From assembly GCA_964512635.1 (NCBI GenBank), contig CAZEJB010000011.1:42671-106670 (forward strand): a stretch of 64,000 bases of DNA. Reading direction: 5' to 3'. The notes beneath the pieces were generated by a model that worked only from the letters and a program-made list of their open reading frames with translations, made no database searches and was not told the origin of the DNA. Each line of letters begins with the position of its first letter. Positions within the stretch are counted from its first letter, which is position 1. Position numbers and translations under genes: made by a program. Origin of the DNA: JADZFO01 sp964512635 (GTDB lineage Bacteria > 4484-113 > JAFGCY01). Positions 51,113 through 60,013 of this stretch are shown here, piece after piece.

Positions 51113-51733
51113 CTAGTCGTACATTCTGACGAGGCTCTTCAGGCGGCCGAGGATGCGCAGCTCGTTGAAGTACATGTCCGGATACAGCGGGTTGGCGGCC
51201 TTTAGAACAAAGCGGCCGCCCTGCTGGAAGTAAAACTTCACCGTGGCCTCGTCCTCAACCATCGCCGCGACGATGTCACCGATCCCGGCGGCGGGCTGCT
51301 CACGGAAGACGGCGATGTCGCCATCGCGGATCCCGGCGCCCACCATGGAGTCGCCCTTCACCCGCAGGGCGAAGTGCCGCGCCTCATCGAGGCTGCCGTC
51401 GTCGAAAGGCAGGTTGACGTAGTCCTCGACCTGCTGGTCGGCATAGGTCATCACACCCGCAGCAATGCGGCCGAGGATGGGAATGCGCCGCGGTTCTTCA
51501 ATCCGCAGCACCTGCTTGCCCTTGGTGGCCAGCAGAATTGAGCGGCTGCGGTTCTTCGCGCGCTCAATCAGCCCCTTCTTCTCAAGGGCCACTACATGGT
51601 CGTAGGCGCCTTTAACGCTGCAGTCAAAGTGCGCCGCAACGTCACGGATTGCCGGCGAATAGCCGTTGTCTTCGCCATAGGTGGCGATGAACTGCAGAAC
51701 CTGACGCTGCTTGTCCGTTACCCGCTTAGCCAT
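51113..51733 (-). CDS. lexA: LexA repressor (SOS regulator)
   Basis: 206 residues. The N-terminal winged HTH (YSPAIRDVAAHFDCSVKGAY) recognises the operator. The S24 peptidase domain has the self-cleavage site Ala92-Gly93 (RIAAGVM), nucleophile Ser129 (GDSMVG) and general base Lys166 (EATVKF). RecA-stimulated autocleavage derepresses SOS genes. The HTH differs from the proteobacterial type, so the box sequence cannot be assumed. Start ATG 51733 lies 6 nt after a consensus TATAAT. Repeats around the promoter are candidates for autoregulation. Confidence 0.95.
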   Translation of the reverse strand: MAKRVTDKQRQVLQFIATYGEDNGYSPAIRDVAAHFDCSVKGAYDHVVALEKKGLIERAKNRSRSILLATKGKQVLRIEEPRRIPILGRIAAGVMTYADQQVEDYVNLPFDDGSLDEARHFALRVKGDSMVGAGIRDGDIAVFREQPAAGIGDIVAAMVEDEATVKFYFQQGGRFVLKAANPLYPDMYFNELRILGRLKSLVRMYD

Positions 51734-51739
51734 AACATA

Positions 51740-51767
51740 ATTATACTTAACAATCGTAAGCTGTCAA
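51740..51767 (-). promoter_or_regulatory. lexA promoter with imperfect palindrome in the spacer
   Basis: TTGACA (51767-51762), a 16-bp spacer and TATAAT (51745-51740), ending 6 nt before the ATG. The spacer contains CTTACGATTGTTAAG, an imperfect palindrome (5 of 7 pairs) positioned where a LexA operator would block RNA polymerase. Confidence 0.7.
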
Positions 51768-51768
51768 G

Positions 51769-51795
51769 CGCAAGTTTTCGCATTACGCAAGTTTT
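51769..51795. repeat. Direct repeat of CGCAAGTTTT upstream of lexA
   Basis: CGCAAGTTTT occurs at 51769-51778 and 51786-51795, 17 bp apart, just upstream of the lexA -35. Candidate regulator-binding site. Confidence 0.55.
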
Positions 51796-51840
51796 GTCCA
51801 AGTAGTTTGTGAAGTAAAAGCGCCGGCATCGCGCCGCCTG

Positions 51841-53553
51841 TTAGGGCACCGCCGCTTCGGCCGCCGTTGGGGCAATGCGGTTTGGGAACTGCAGATTTGC
51901 CAGCAGGCCAAGTGTCATCAGGCCGCAGCAGATCCAGAACACGCCTGACAAACTGTGCTGGAAGATCCCAAGCGGCACCGCCTTGGCGATCTGCTCGCTG
52001 CGTGCAGCCAGCATCATCTCCTTGCCGCCATAGCGGCCAAGGAACATCCCGAGCCACAGCGCGCCAAGTGAGGTGCCGCTCATGAAGCCGAGGTTGCGCA
52101 TCAGGCTGGCCAGACTGGAGGCCTGCGGCCGCAGCGCATCCCCCGCGGCTCCCATCAGCGCGCTGGTCAGGGGGCTCTGGAACACGCCGCTGCTCAGTCC
52201 CAGCATGGCCATGGCGATGCAGAGCACGACAATGTGCTGATGCCCCGGACGGTCGATGGGCAGACTCACGCCCCAGGCAAGCAGGGCATAGGCGCCGGCG
52301 CTGATCGCCAGCCCGCTGACAATCGGCAGACGGAAGCCCAGCCGGTCGGAGAGATGGCCCGACAACGGAGCGAAGATCAGGGTCAGCAGGGGGCTCAGCC
52401 CCAGTACCATGCCCATGTGGGCTTCGTCAAAGCCCAGGTACTCCGTGAAGTAGAAGGGCAACAGCAGCAGCATGGCGAACAGCACGATGTTGGTCATCAG
52501 GAAAGCAAAGGAGCCCATCCGGATGATCGGGATCAGGAAGAGTCGGTGGTTAAACAGCGGCCGGCCCTTCCACTCGGAGGCAGCGAAAAGCAGCAGCGCG
52601 GCCGTCGTGCCGGCGATCAGCCAGGCCACGTGTTCAATCAGCAGGCCCTTCGAGAAGGCCTCGGAGATCAGCACACCGCCGCTGGTCAACAGCAGCCAGG
52701 CCGCGACTGACAGCCAGGGGAAGGGGTTATGGGCACCCAGGGGGTCTCTTGGCAGCTTGCGCAGCCCTCCGATGAAGCCGGTCAGGTGCAGCGGGAGCTG
52801 GATCCAGAAGATGCCGCGCCAGCCGACGCTGGATAGCAGCAGCCCGCCGATCAGCGGCGCGAGCGTCACGGATAAGGCCACCGTCGCGCCGGCCATGCCA
52901 AAGGCCATGCCGCGGCGCTGCGGCGGTACCACGCGGGTGATCAGCGCGCCAAAAAGCGCGAACATGATCGCGCTGCCCAGGCCCTGGATGCAGCGGGCGG
53001 CAAGGAGCAGGCCGAAGTTGTCGGTTGGGACCAGCGAGCAAAGCAAAGTACCAATACCGTCCACCGCCATGCCGGTGATGAACATGCGCGCTTCGCCAAA
53101 GCGGCGGCCGAGGTAACCGGTGACCGGCACGAGAAAGGTCGTGACGACCCAGAAAATCAGCGTCATCCACTTAACGGTCTGCAGATCGATGTTGAACTCG
53201 CGGGCGATGGTCGGCTGGGCGATGCCGACGATCATTCCGCCCAGCGGTCCCAGCAGTGTGCCGACCAGCACGATCGACAGCACGCTCCAGTCGATCCTCG
53301 GCTTGACCTCGTCAGGAGCTGATGGTTCGGCCCGCTGCAGGCGCTCCTCTTCCAGGGCGGCTTCAAGCGCGGCGTCGGCCTCGGCACCGGCGGACTCCGC
53401 CTCGGCTCTGGCTTCAGCCTCCAGCAGCGTTTCCGCGCGGTGGCGTTCCTCGGGGCTTAGCCCGGTTTCGCTGGCAGGGTTTGTGGGTTGCAGGTCTTTC
53501 AAGGCCAGATATGTTAATACTCGCCGGGGCGACAAGCTGCGGTAACTTTCCAA
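51841..53553 (-). CDS. MFS drug:H+ antiporter, DHA2 (EmrB/QacA) type
   Basis: 570 residues. A long charged N-terminal cytosolic region rich in Glu/Ala (AEARAEAESAGAEADAALEA) precedes about 14 TM segments. MFS motif A is seen as TGYLGRRFGEARMF, motif C-like GATVALSVTLAPLIGG follows, and a second motif A-like SGHLSDRLGFR lies between later helices. The pattern fits DHA2 multidrug exporters; substrates cannot be told. The start is uncertain: TTG 53553 is the longest frame, while a TTG near 53502 (MKDLQPTNPAS) is equally plausible. Proximity to lexA does not show SOS control. Confidence 0.82.
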   Translation of the reverse strand: MESYRSLSPRRVLTYLALKDLQPTNPASETGLSPEERHRAETLLEAEARAEAESAGAEADAALEAALEEERLQRAEPSAPDEVKPRIDWSVLSIVLVGTLLGPLGGMIVGIAQPTIAREFNIDLQTVKWMTLIFWVVTTFLVPVTGYLGRRFGEARMFITGMAVDGIGTLLCSLVPTDNFGLLLAARCIQGLGSAIMFALFGALITRVVPPQRRGMAFGMAGATVALSVTLAPLIGGLLLSSVGWRGIFWIQLPLHLTGFIGGLRKLPRDPLGAHNPFPWLSVAAWLLLTSGGVLISEAFSKGLLIEHVAWLIAGTTAALLLFAASEWKGRPLFNHRLFLIPIIRMGSFAFLMTNIVLFAMLLLLPFYFTEYLGFDEAHMGMVLGLSPLLTLIFAPLSGHLSDRLGFRLPIVSGLAISAGAYALLAWGVSLPIDRPGHQHIVVLCIAMAMLGLSSGVFQSPLTSALMGAAGDALRPQASSLASLMRNLGFMSGTSLGALWLGMFLGRYGGKEMMLAARSEQIAKAVPLGIFQHSLSGVFWICCGLMTLGLLANLQFPNRIAPTAAEAAVP

Positions 53554-53594
53554 ACACCTGCTGCATCAGTTCCTTATTCAAAGGAGGACGAAGT

Positions 53595-54215
53595 ATGCGT
53601 GCCCTGCTGATCACTGGACTGACCATCATTGTGGCCGGGTTGACCGGCTTTGGAACTGCTGCCAACGGCGCGAGCCGGGAGGCGCCTGCTGCAGGCGCGA
53701 GCATAGAGGAAATCGATAGCAGCAGCATCTACCGCGGCCTGGAGCTGCAGGGAGCGCAACTGGCCTATCTGATCCATGAGGCTCAGATCCGCTATCGCGA
53801 CGAACATGGCCACTGGGCTGAGTATCAGGGTGACCTGGAGGCCGGGTACCTGGAGATTCCTCCGATCCTGCTGCAGAACGCGGGTTACAAGATTGTGGCG
53901 ATGCACGATCTCGAGTCTCCCGGCATGCCGGTCAGCAGCTATGACGCGGAGATAACAGTGCGCGACCCGCAGAGCGGCTGGCAATACGGCTGCGTGGTGG
54001 ACTACCGGGGACGGATCAGCGACATTGCTGACACGCATGAAAACACGGAAGTAACAGTGGGGCCTGACGGCGCGGCTACAGTCACCGAGCTCTGGGGATC
54101 CAAGTGGCCCCGGCCGCTGCTTAACAACTGCCTGCCGATGACTCTACGCCTGCGCGAGGCGGCCCTGCAGCTCAGTGCGGAACGCGGGATTACAGATGTA
54201 GACAAGTCAAGCTGA
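53595..54215 (+). CDS. Secreted protein, unknown family
   Basis: 206 residues. An N-terminal signal peptide (ALLITGLTIIVAGLTGFGTA, cut likely near residue 25) precedes a soluble domain with YLIHEAQIRYRDEHGHW and LEIPPILLQNAGYKI, which loosely recalls the globular part of pseudopilin-like proteins, but no prepilin cleavage site is present. AAGGAGG lies 8 nt before ATG 53595. It stands alone, divergent from the MFS gene. Confidence 0.7.
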   Translation: MRALLITGLTIIVAGLTGFGTAANGASREAPAAGASIEEIDSSSIYRGLELQGAQLAYLIHEAQIRYRDEHGHWAEYQGDLEAGYLEIPPILLQNAGYKIVAMHDLESPGMPVSSYDAEITVRDPQSGWQYGCVVDYRGRISDIADTHENTEVTVGPDGAATVTELWGSKWPRPLLNNCLPMTLRLREAALQLSAERGITDVDKSS

Positions 54216-54298
54216 CTTCGCCTGCCGGGCAAATTCAGCCCGCAGAGGATTCGACTCGAGGTTGCCGATCAATGTGCGCGGCGCTGCGAGAGGCAGAG

Positions 54299-54826
54299 CT
54301 AGAAGCCGAAATCCTCGCGGCTGAATAGCCACCAGAAGGGGATGTCCGCCTCGGCGAAGGCTTCGTTGCTGCCTTCCTCGCGGTTCAGAACCGCCAGACA
54401 GCCGACAATGTTAAGGCCATGCTCACGCAGCTGGTTGATCAGGATGATCGCCTGCCCGCCGGTGGTGACCACGTCCTCAACCACCAGGATTTTGTCGCCG
54501 GGATGGTGCACGCCCTCGATCTGCTTCTCGGTGCCGTAATCCTTGCCAGCCTTGCGGATGAACATCGCCGGCAGGTCCATTTCCATCGACAGCGAAGTGG
54601 CGAGCGGGATACCGCCCAGTTCAATCCCGGCCACGCGGTCTGTACCCTCAGGCACCAGGCGCGACATGTGGTGCGCCACAGAACGCATGATGCCGGGGAT
54701 GCCCTCGAAGCGGTACTTGTCGAAGTACCAGGAGCTCTTCTTGCCGCTGCGCAGGGTGAAGTCGCCATGCAGCAGGGCGATTTCCTTCATCTTTTCGATC
54801 AGTTCCGCACGGCTGTAATACTGCAT
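54299..54826 (-). CDS. pyrE: Orotate phosphoribosyltransferase
   Basis: A 175-residue OPRTase, which joins orotate to PRPP in UMP synthesis. The PRPP-binding motif is ILVVEDVVTTGGQAI, with the flexible loop KAGKDYGTEKQIEG before it and LRSGKKSSWYFD near the N-terminus as in PyrE. ATG 54826 is preceded by GGAGAGGAG and fits the family N-terminus; the frame is open further upstream but that part is not PyrE-like. The next gene upstream ends 107 bp away on the same strand. Confidence 0.93.
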   Translation of the reverse strand: MQYYSRAELIEKMKEIALLHGDFTLRSGKKSSWYFDKYRFEGIPGIMRSVAHHMSRLVPEGTDRVAGIELGGIPLATSLSMEMDLPAMFIRKAGKDYGTEKQIEGVHHPGDKILVVEDVVTTGGQAIILINQLREHGLNIVGCLAVLNREEGSNEAFAEADIPFWWLFSREDFGF

Positions 54827-54933
54827 GGTGGGGCTCCTCTCCTGCTTCGGCGGGCGCCCGGCCCGCTGGGTCGGCGAGTATAGCATCGCGCGGACCCAGC
54901 TTGCCTGCCGCGCGCCGCTGGTCGCGGCAGGGA

Positions 54934-55746
54934 CTATTTGTCCTCCCAGCGAATCGGCGCCTTGGCCGGGCTTTCGCGGCTGGCGAAGAAGTCGCAAAGG
55001 GCCAGCAAGGCCGCCCGGCGGCGCAGGGTGACACCGATGGGGATCAGCAGCAGCGGAAGGGTGGGCAGCACGAACAGAAAGGCGCCCCAGGGGATCAGGC
55101 AGGCGCAGCAGAACCACTGCGAAATGAAGGCCGTAACTTCATCGACCCAGCGGCTGAAAGCGCACAGCATGAAGCGCCAGCGCAGCGTCAGGGGCGGTCT
55201 GCCTTCGATGATCGCCTCGAGGCAGGGAAAGAAGTCCGCGGCCTGCTTGAGCTGGGCCGCCATGCTTGCCCCGGGTGCCAGCAGCGCCAGACGCCGCCAG
55301 CCCTCGCTGTCGGACAGCCCGGCCAGCAGCCCCGGCAGGTCGTCTTGCAGCACCAGCAGTGCCAGTTCGGGGCGGGTCAGCTCAGTCCAGACACGCTTGT
55401 AGGCCTTGTCGCCGATACCGCGAGGCCAGGCCTCGGCCCACCGCGACCCATAGATTAGCCCGGCGATACAGCCGATGAAGGCCGCAATGCCGAGTGCCCA
55501 GCCGGGAATCCAGTTGCGGACTATGAAGAGTTCATCCAGGGCTACGCCAAGCCCGATAACCAGAAAGACACCCAGCAGCACTCCACCGAGCGTGCCACAA
55601 ATCATGAGCAGCCCGCTCAGTGAGCGCATGTCTTCTTCGCCCTTCGATCGCATGGCCGCGAGCGAGGCATACACACCTTCACGCGGCGTGGACTCTGCTG
55701 GAGCCGGAGGCGCCACGCGCCCTTTGCCTTTACGGCTCTTCGCCAT
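54934..55746 (-). CDS. Membrane protein coupled to a dockerin-type lipoprotein gene
   Basis: 270 residues. A basic N-terminus, two TM segments (LLMICGTLGGVLLGVFLVIG, WALGIAAFIGCIAGLIYG), a cytosolic helical region (LALLVLQDDLPGLLAGLSD) and a C-terminal TM pair (CLIPWGAFLFVLPTLPLLLI). The stretch FFPCLEAIIEGRPPLTLRWR before the last TM pair loosely follows the LPRW...RP pattern of the WY-motif membrane family, so a distant link is possible. Its ATG overlaps the stop of the lipoprotein gene (TAATG), so the two are translated together. Function unknown. Confidence 0.68.
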   Translation of the reverse strand: MAKSRKGKGRVAPPAPAESTPREGVYASLAAMRSKGEEDMRSLSGLLMICGTLGGVLLGVFLVIGLGVALDELFIVRNWIPGWALGIAAFIGCIAGLIYGSRWAEAWPRGIGDKAYKRVWTELTRPELALLVLQDDLPGLLAGLSDSEGWRRLALLAPGASMAAQLKQAADFFPCLEAIIEGRPPLTLRWRFMLCAFSRWVDEVTAFISQWFCCACLIPWGAFLFVLPTLPLLLIPIGVTLRRRAALLALCDFFASRESPAKAPIRWEDK

Positions 55747-57605
55747 TATCCCGGCGGCACAAAGTCCGGCACGAAGCCGCTGCGCACCAGCTCGGGAATC
55801 TGCGGGAAGAGCTGGCTTTGCGGCTGGTCGTCGAGGCCGATGTGGTGCAGCACAAGCAGGAAGCTGTTCTCCAGCCCGGCGTTGATCGTGTAGTCATAGC
55901 CTGGGCTGGGCGTCGTCGTCCGGGTGCCGGCGCAGGTGAACTGCGGCGCAAGGGTCAGAGCCAGGTCCTCGGTGTTGCCCGGGACGGGATTGCCGTAGAG
56001 CCGGATGTGGATCTCCGGGCGGACGTAGGTCGTGAAGGTGAAGGACTGGCCGCCCGCGTCGATGAAGGGTGCGCCGGGGTCGGTCTGCGTCGGCGTGTAC
56101 TCATTGAAGTGCGTGATGCCCGCCGAATCGAAGATGCCGCCCATCTTCAGCGCGTCATAACTTGAATCGCAGCTTGCAACGTAGGTGCCAAAGAGGTCAC
56201 CGTCGCCCTTGATGCCCACATAGACGTCATACTGCAGCGCCATGGTGACCGGCACGTTGTTCTGGTAAGCGATGAAGTCAAATGTGAAGCCGGTCAGCTT
56301 GTGCTCATAGAAGCCGACATCCGCCGGTGTGGGCGGGAAAGGCCCGCTCCACTCGGTGGAGGTAAGGACTGTCGTGCAGCTGAAATCCAGCGGGCCGCCC
56401 TTGGCCAGACCGCGCAGGTAAGTCACGCCGCCGAATTCGTTGTAATTCACCGCCACATCCGCCGCTGGCAGGAAAGTGACAGACCCGGCTTCGATCGAGG
56501 CCTGGAGCTCCGCCGTATCGCACAGCTGCTGGCCATCCAGCGTCAGGGTGTAAACCGCCGGCGGCACCTGGCTGATGTCCTCCAGTCCTTCGGACAGCCC
56601 GCCCTGCAGGAACACGTCGCTCAGGATCGCCGGCTCGGTCTTGATGTCCAGCTCCTGGCCGGTCTGAGTAACCTCCATCGCCTTCATCAGATAGCCGCCC
56701 TGCTCCTCGCCGACAATCACGTCGCCAACGGCGATGGGGTTCTCCGCCCCGTCGGGAAGCAGCAGCTTGATGCTCTCGCTGTCGTGGGACATATATGTCG
56801 GTCCGCCGGGCTGGCCGACGATGCGGGTTTTTTCACTGATTTTGAAGTCGGTGGATACCAGGCTCGGCACGCCGGGGTTGCCTTCGTTATCCAGCGGAGT
56901 AACCCGGTAGGATTCGCTTTCGGCCGGCGGTGTGAAGTGGAACATCCGGATGCCGGTGAGCAGCGGCACGCCGGTGTCGTATTCCACCTGGTCCTCTTCA
57001 ACAAAAGGACCATCCGGGCCGGGGCCCGACTCAACCAGGTATCCGCCGACCTGGCTCATGAAGTTCGCACCGATCGGGGTCAGGTCGCTGATCGCCACCC
57101 GGCCGTCGCCGTCGCCGTCGGCAAAGCGCGCGCTGTCCATCCAGTCCGCGCTGTCCTTGTTCTTGCCGAAGTGGATGCCGATCTGCGACAGGTCCTGGAC
57201 GCTGACGATGCCGTCAAAGTTGTAGTCACCCTGGTTAAGATAGTTCCACTGAATGCCCTTGTTACCCTGGTCGTCCACGCCGCTGGTCAGGTCGCTGATG
57301 ACGTTGTTCGGCCCGCCGGGAGCCTTGGCAACCAGGCGCTGGCCCGCCGGCATTTCCTGCAGCATGGCCCGCAGTCCGGCCTTGAGCTGAGCGAAGATCT
57401 CAGGATCAGCGCCGGGCGGGACAGGCAGCGCGTCAAGCTGGGCCAGGGCTTCGCCGGCTGTCTGAGCCTGGGCCGCGGGCGAGGCCTGCAGGCCGCTGCC
57501 CCCCTGCATGAAGGGGCTCTTGCCGTCGGCGCCGCAGGCGCTGAGGCTGAGGCCCAGCGCGGCGCTGCCCAGCAAAGTCAGACTCAGGTTACGCAGTTTG
57601 CGCAT
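55746..57605 (-). CDS. Dockerin-like lipoprotein without cohesin module
   Basis: 619 residues. Lipobox LSAC (Cys24), then a helical Ala/Gln-rich linker instead of the cohesin-like sandwich. A dockerin-type pair lies at about 125-183 (DYNFDGIVSVQDLSQIGIHF, DGDGDGRVAISDLTPIGANF). An Fn3-like segment follows (VGGYLVESGPG, SYRVTPLDNEGNPG). The remaining 400 residues contain several beta-rich stretches without PKD signatures. ATG 57605 is used because it starts the signal peptide; the frame is open further upstream without signal features. TATAAT (57642-57637) gives a ~25-nt leader containing GAGG. Confidence 0.78.
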   Translation of the reverse strand: MRKLRNLSLTLLGSAALGLSLSACGADGKSPFMQGGSGLQASPAAQAQTAGEALAQLDALPVPPGADPEIFAQLKAGLRAMLQEMPAGQRLVAKAPGGPNNVISDLTSGVDDQGNKGIQWNYLNQGDYNFDGIVSVQDLSQIGIHFGKNKDSADWMDSARFADGDGDGRVAISDLTPIGANFMSQVGGYLVESGPGPDGPFVEEDQVEYDTGVPLLTGIRMFHFTPPAESESYRVTPLDNEGNPGVPSLVSTDFKISEKTRIVGQPGGPTYMSHDSESIKLLLPDGAENPIAVGDVIVGEEQGGYLMKAMEVTQTGQELDIKTEPAILSDVFLQGGLSEGLEDISQVPPAVYTLTLDGQQLCDTAELQASIEAGSVTFLPAADVAVNYNEFGGVTYLRGLAKGGPLDFSCTTVLTSTEWSGPFPPTPADVGFYEHKLTGFTFDFIAYQNNVPVTMALQYDVYVGIKGDGDLFGTYVASCDSSYDALKMGGIFDSAGITHFNEYTPTQTDPGAPFIDAGGQSFTFTTYVRPEIHIRLYGNPVPGNTEDLALTLAPQFTCAGTRTTTPSPGYDYTINAGLENSFLLVLHHIGLDDQPQSQLFPQIPELVRSGFVPDFVPPG

Positions 57606-57636
57606 CGGACACCGTCCTCTTTGGGTTGGCTTCCAG

Positions 57637-57642
57637 ATTATA
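57637..57642 (-). promoter_or_regulatory. -10 box TATAAT of the dockerin-like lipoprotein gene
   Basis: A perfect TATAAT on the minus strand, 31 nt before ATG 57605. The -35 is unclear. Confidence 0.55.
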
Positions 57643-57678
57643 TAGGCTCGCTTGAATGCCAATTGAGCTGTGGACTGG

Positions 57679-59943
57679 CTAAGGCTGCCAGTAATAGAGC
57701 TCGCCGGCAGCCGAGAAATCGCCCGCCAGCAGGTCGGTAGCGCTGATCGCCAGGCTGCGGACGCAGGCACATACCGGCTCGCCTGCCGGATTGAGGCCCC
57801 AGCTGAAACTGCGGGCCGAATCGCCATCGTAATAGCCGGAGGGCAGGTAGGGCCCGTCGCCCTGGCGGCGCATGAACTGAGCGTCGCCATCAATACTGCC
57901 GTCCTGGGGAATGAAATCGGTAATGCTGAGGGTGACGTCACCGATGAACTTGCTGTAGCACAGCTCGTCGGACTGGGCCCAGCTGATGTCGCTGGCCAGG
58001 TTCAGCTCCAGGGTCGCGGTGGCGTTCAAAATGTCCAGCGAAATACCAAAGGTGCTCTCATAGGCATTGTCGAAGCTCCAGGCGCTGCCGTTCCAATCCG
58101 CAGTGTTCACATCAAAAAGCAGCGAGGCCGTGAAGGGATTGCCAGGGATCGGGATGGTGAAATCGCGGGCAGCGCTGAAGGCCAGCTGTGGCGTGCCGTC
58201 GCTGCGGAAGCCAAGATCGACAAGCAGGGGCGAATCTGGATGCGGCACAGCCGTGGTTGTCCAGCCGCCAGCGCCGCGACGGGCCTGCTCCATAGAGAAC
58301 TGCAGCGAGAGAACGCCGGCCGTGTCAATGGTTCCATGAGTGAAGAGCAACCAGGGATCGCCGCCCTGGCGGTCAAAGGCGAAGGTCACGCCGCCGACTG
58401 TCTCGCCGTCGTAAACACCTTCACTTTGCCAGTTGCCATCAACATCGGTAAAGCTGTAATCCACGCTGCCGGTGCCAAGCCCGGTGTAGCTATGCGCCAC
58501 GCCAAGCTGGCCGGTAGCCGGGTCTCGGTCGAGATCAAGGCCAAAGAACACGCCGCCGCCGCTGTCGATGGTCGTGCTGCCGGTCGGCAGCCACTGCTCG
58601 TCAAAGTCAAGCTGCACCAGGCTCTGGCTGTCCTGGTTGTAGGCCACTACCAGTCCGTGGCCGGGCTGATCTTCGCTGCCTTCAATCCACAGCGCGCGCG
58701 GGCTGGCAAAGTTGCCGCCGCCGCCGGCTTCTTCAGTGGTCCAGCCTTCGGGTCCGAAGTAGGTCAGATAAAGCGGGCTGAGACTGCCCCCCCCGCCAAG
58801 GACCGTGTAGAACATCACCGGCGCGCCGGCCTGGGCCAGGCCCGGGATGGCCGGCATCAGCACCAGGCTCGGCGTCTGGGCCTGCACAGCATTGGCGATC
58901 TGTCCGCCGCTGGCCGGTGGCACGCGGAACTTGATTGTCGCGCTGGAGTTGTACTGCACCGCGTTGGATGGCGCGTCGATCTCCCCGCCGGCAAGCTCAT
59001 AGGGCTGGACAAAGTACCAGGCACCAAGCAGCAGGTCCGCAGCCGGTACCGGGAAGCTGTAGCTGCGGCGGGCATCCACGGGGGCCGCGCTGTCCGCACT
59101 GGCCAGCTCACTGACGAGCGTTCGATTAGCGCTGGCGAGATCGCTGGAGTCCGCGCGATAGATCCGGTAGGCATCAATCTGGTTCAGGAAGTTTATGCCG
59201 ATCGGCGTCAGGTCGGCGATGGCCACCTGACCGTCGCCGTTGCCATCCACCACTTCGCCGATGGAGTCGGTGGGGAAAGCCCCCGGGAAGGGAACAGCCT
59301 GCTCGCCGAAATGAATGCCGATCTGGGCCAGGTCCGCAATCGAGACACGGCCGTCCTGGTTGTAGTCACCCGCGTTGCGATACGACCAGCTCAGGCTGTA
59401 ACCGCCGAGGCCGTCTTCGATGCCGGCAAGGTTGCCAACCTGGCACGAGGCGGCAGGAGGCAGCTTGGAGGCAGTGCGCAGCAGCTCAGGCGCCGGCGTG
59501 ATGCTGGCGCGCAGCAGCTCGCCCGGGGCAAGCGTCTGGCCGGGTTCGCAGATGATCCCGAGCGCGGCAACACCGGGCTTGCCGGTGACCAGCAGATTCA
59601 GCCGGCCCTGAGGCGCAAGCTGCTGCGCCGAACTGACCATCAGCTCGGCGGGAAGGTACAGCTCAATAAGCACTGTTGCCGCCGGCGCCTGCGCATGGCT
59701 GCTCACGCTGAGCTGCCAGTTGCCGCCGGGCAGCTGCTCCAGCCGCGTCTCGATGTCGGCGGCCTGCCAGTCGCTCTCGGCCGCAGCAACAACGCGCAGC
59801 TCAGGGCTTCGAGCCCTGAGCGCCGGGTCTGTGGCCTGCATGCCGCCTCCGGCACCGCATGAACTGAGGGCCAGCAGGGCAGCGCCGGCCAGCAGCCGGA
59901 TACCTGCACAATGCTGCAATAACAGGGGGTGAGAGTTCTTCAT
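57679..59943 (-). CDS. Dockerin-like lipoprotein with divergent cohesin-like N-terminus
   Basis: 754 residues. Lipobox LSSC (Cys29). A beta-rich region at about 45-155 (AATVLIELYLPAELMV, VAALGIICEPGQTLAPGELL) looks like a distant cohesin-type sandwich. The dockerin-type pair lies at about 191-252 (DYNQDGRVSIADLAQIGIHF, DGNGDGQVAIADLTPIGINF). An Fn3-like segment (DAYRIYRADSSDL, WYFVQPYEL) follows. The C-terminal 450 residues have propeller-like strands (DDQPGHGLVVAYN-type). ATG 59943 starts the signal peptide but has no good SD; TATACT lies about 70 nt upstream. The stop is 73 bp before the next lipoprotein's start. Confidence 0.75.
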   Translation of the reverse strand: MKNSHPLLLQHCAGIRLLAGAALLALSSCGAGGGMQATDPALRARSPELRVVAAAESDWQAADIETRLEQLPGGNWQLSVSSHAQAPAATVLIELYLPAELMVSSAQQLAPQGRLNLLVTGKPGVAALGIICEPGQTLAPGELLRASITPAPELLRTASKLPPAASCQVGNLAGIEDGLGGYSLSWSYRNAGDYNQDGRVSIADLAQIGIHFGEQAVPFPGAFPTDSIGEVVDGNGDGQVAIADLTPIGINFLNQIDAYRIYRADSSDLASANRTLVSELASADSAAPVDARRSYSFPVPAADLLLGAWYFVQPYELAGGEIDAPSNAVQYNSSATIKFRVPPASGGQIANAVQAQTPSLVLMPAIPGLAQAGAPVMFYTVLGGGGSLSPLYLTYFGPEGWTTEEAGGGGNFASPRALWIEGSEDQPGHGLVVAYNQDSQSLVQLDFDEQWLPTGSTTIDSGGGVFFGLDLDRDPATGQLGVAHSYTGLGTGSVDYSFTDVDGNWQSEGVYDGETVGGVTFAFDRQGGDPWLLFTHGTIDTAGVLSLQFSMEQARRGAGGWTTTAVPHPDSPLLVDLGFRSDGTPQLAFSAARDFTIPIPGNPFTASLLFDVNTADWNGSAWSFDNAYESTFGISLDILNATATLELNLASDISWAQSDELCYSKFIGDVTLSITDFIPQDGSIDGDAQFMRRQGDGPYLPSGYYDGDSARSFSWGLNPAGEPVCACVRSLAISATDLLAGDFSAAGELYYWQP

Positions 59944-60013
59944 AATCAGTCCGGTGAGCCGCTGCTCGAGGGTTGGGACAGCCTGCACAGGACAACAAAG
60001 CCCTGGCAGCGCG

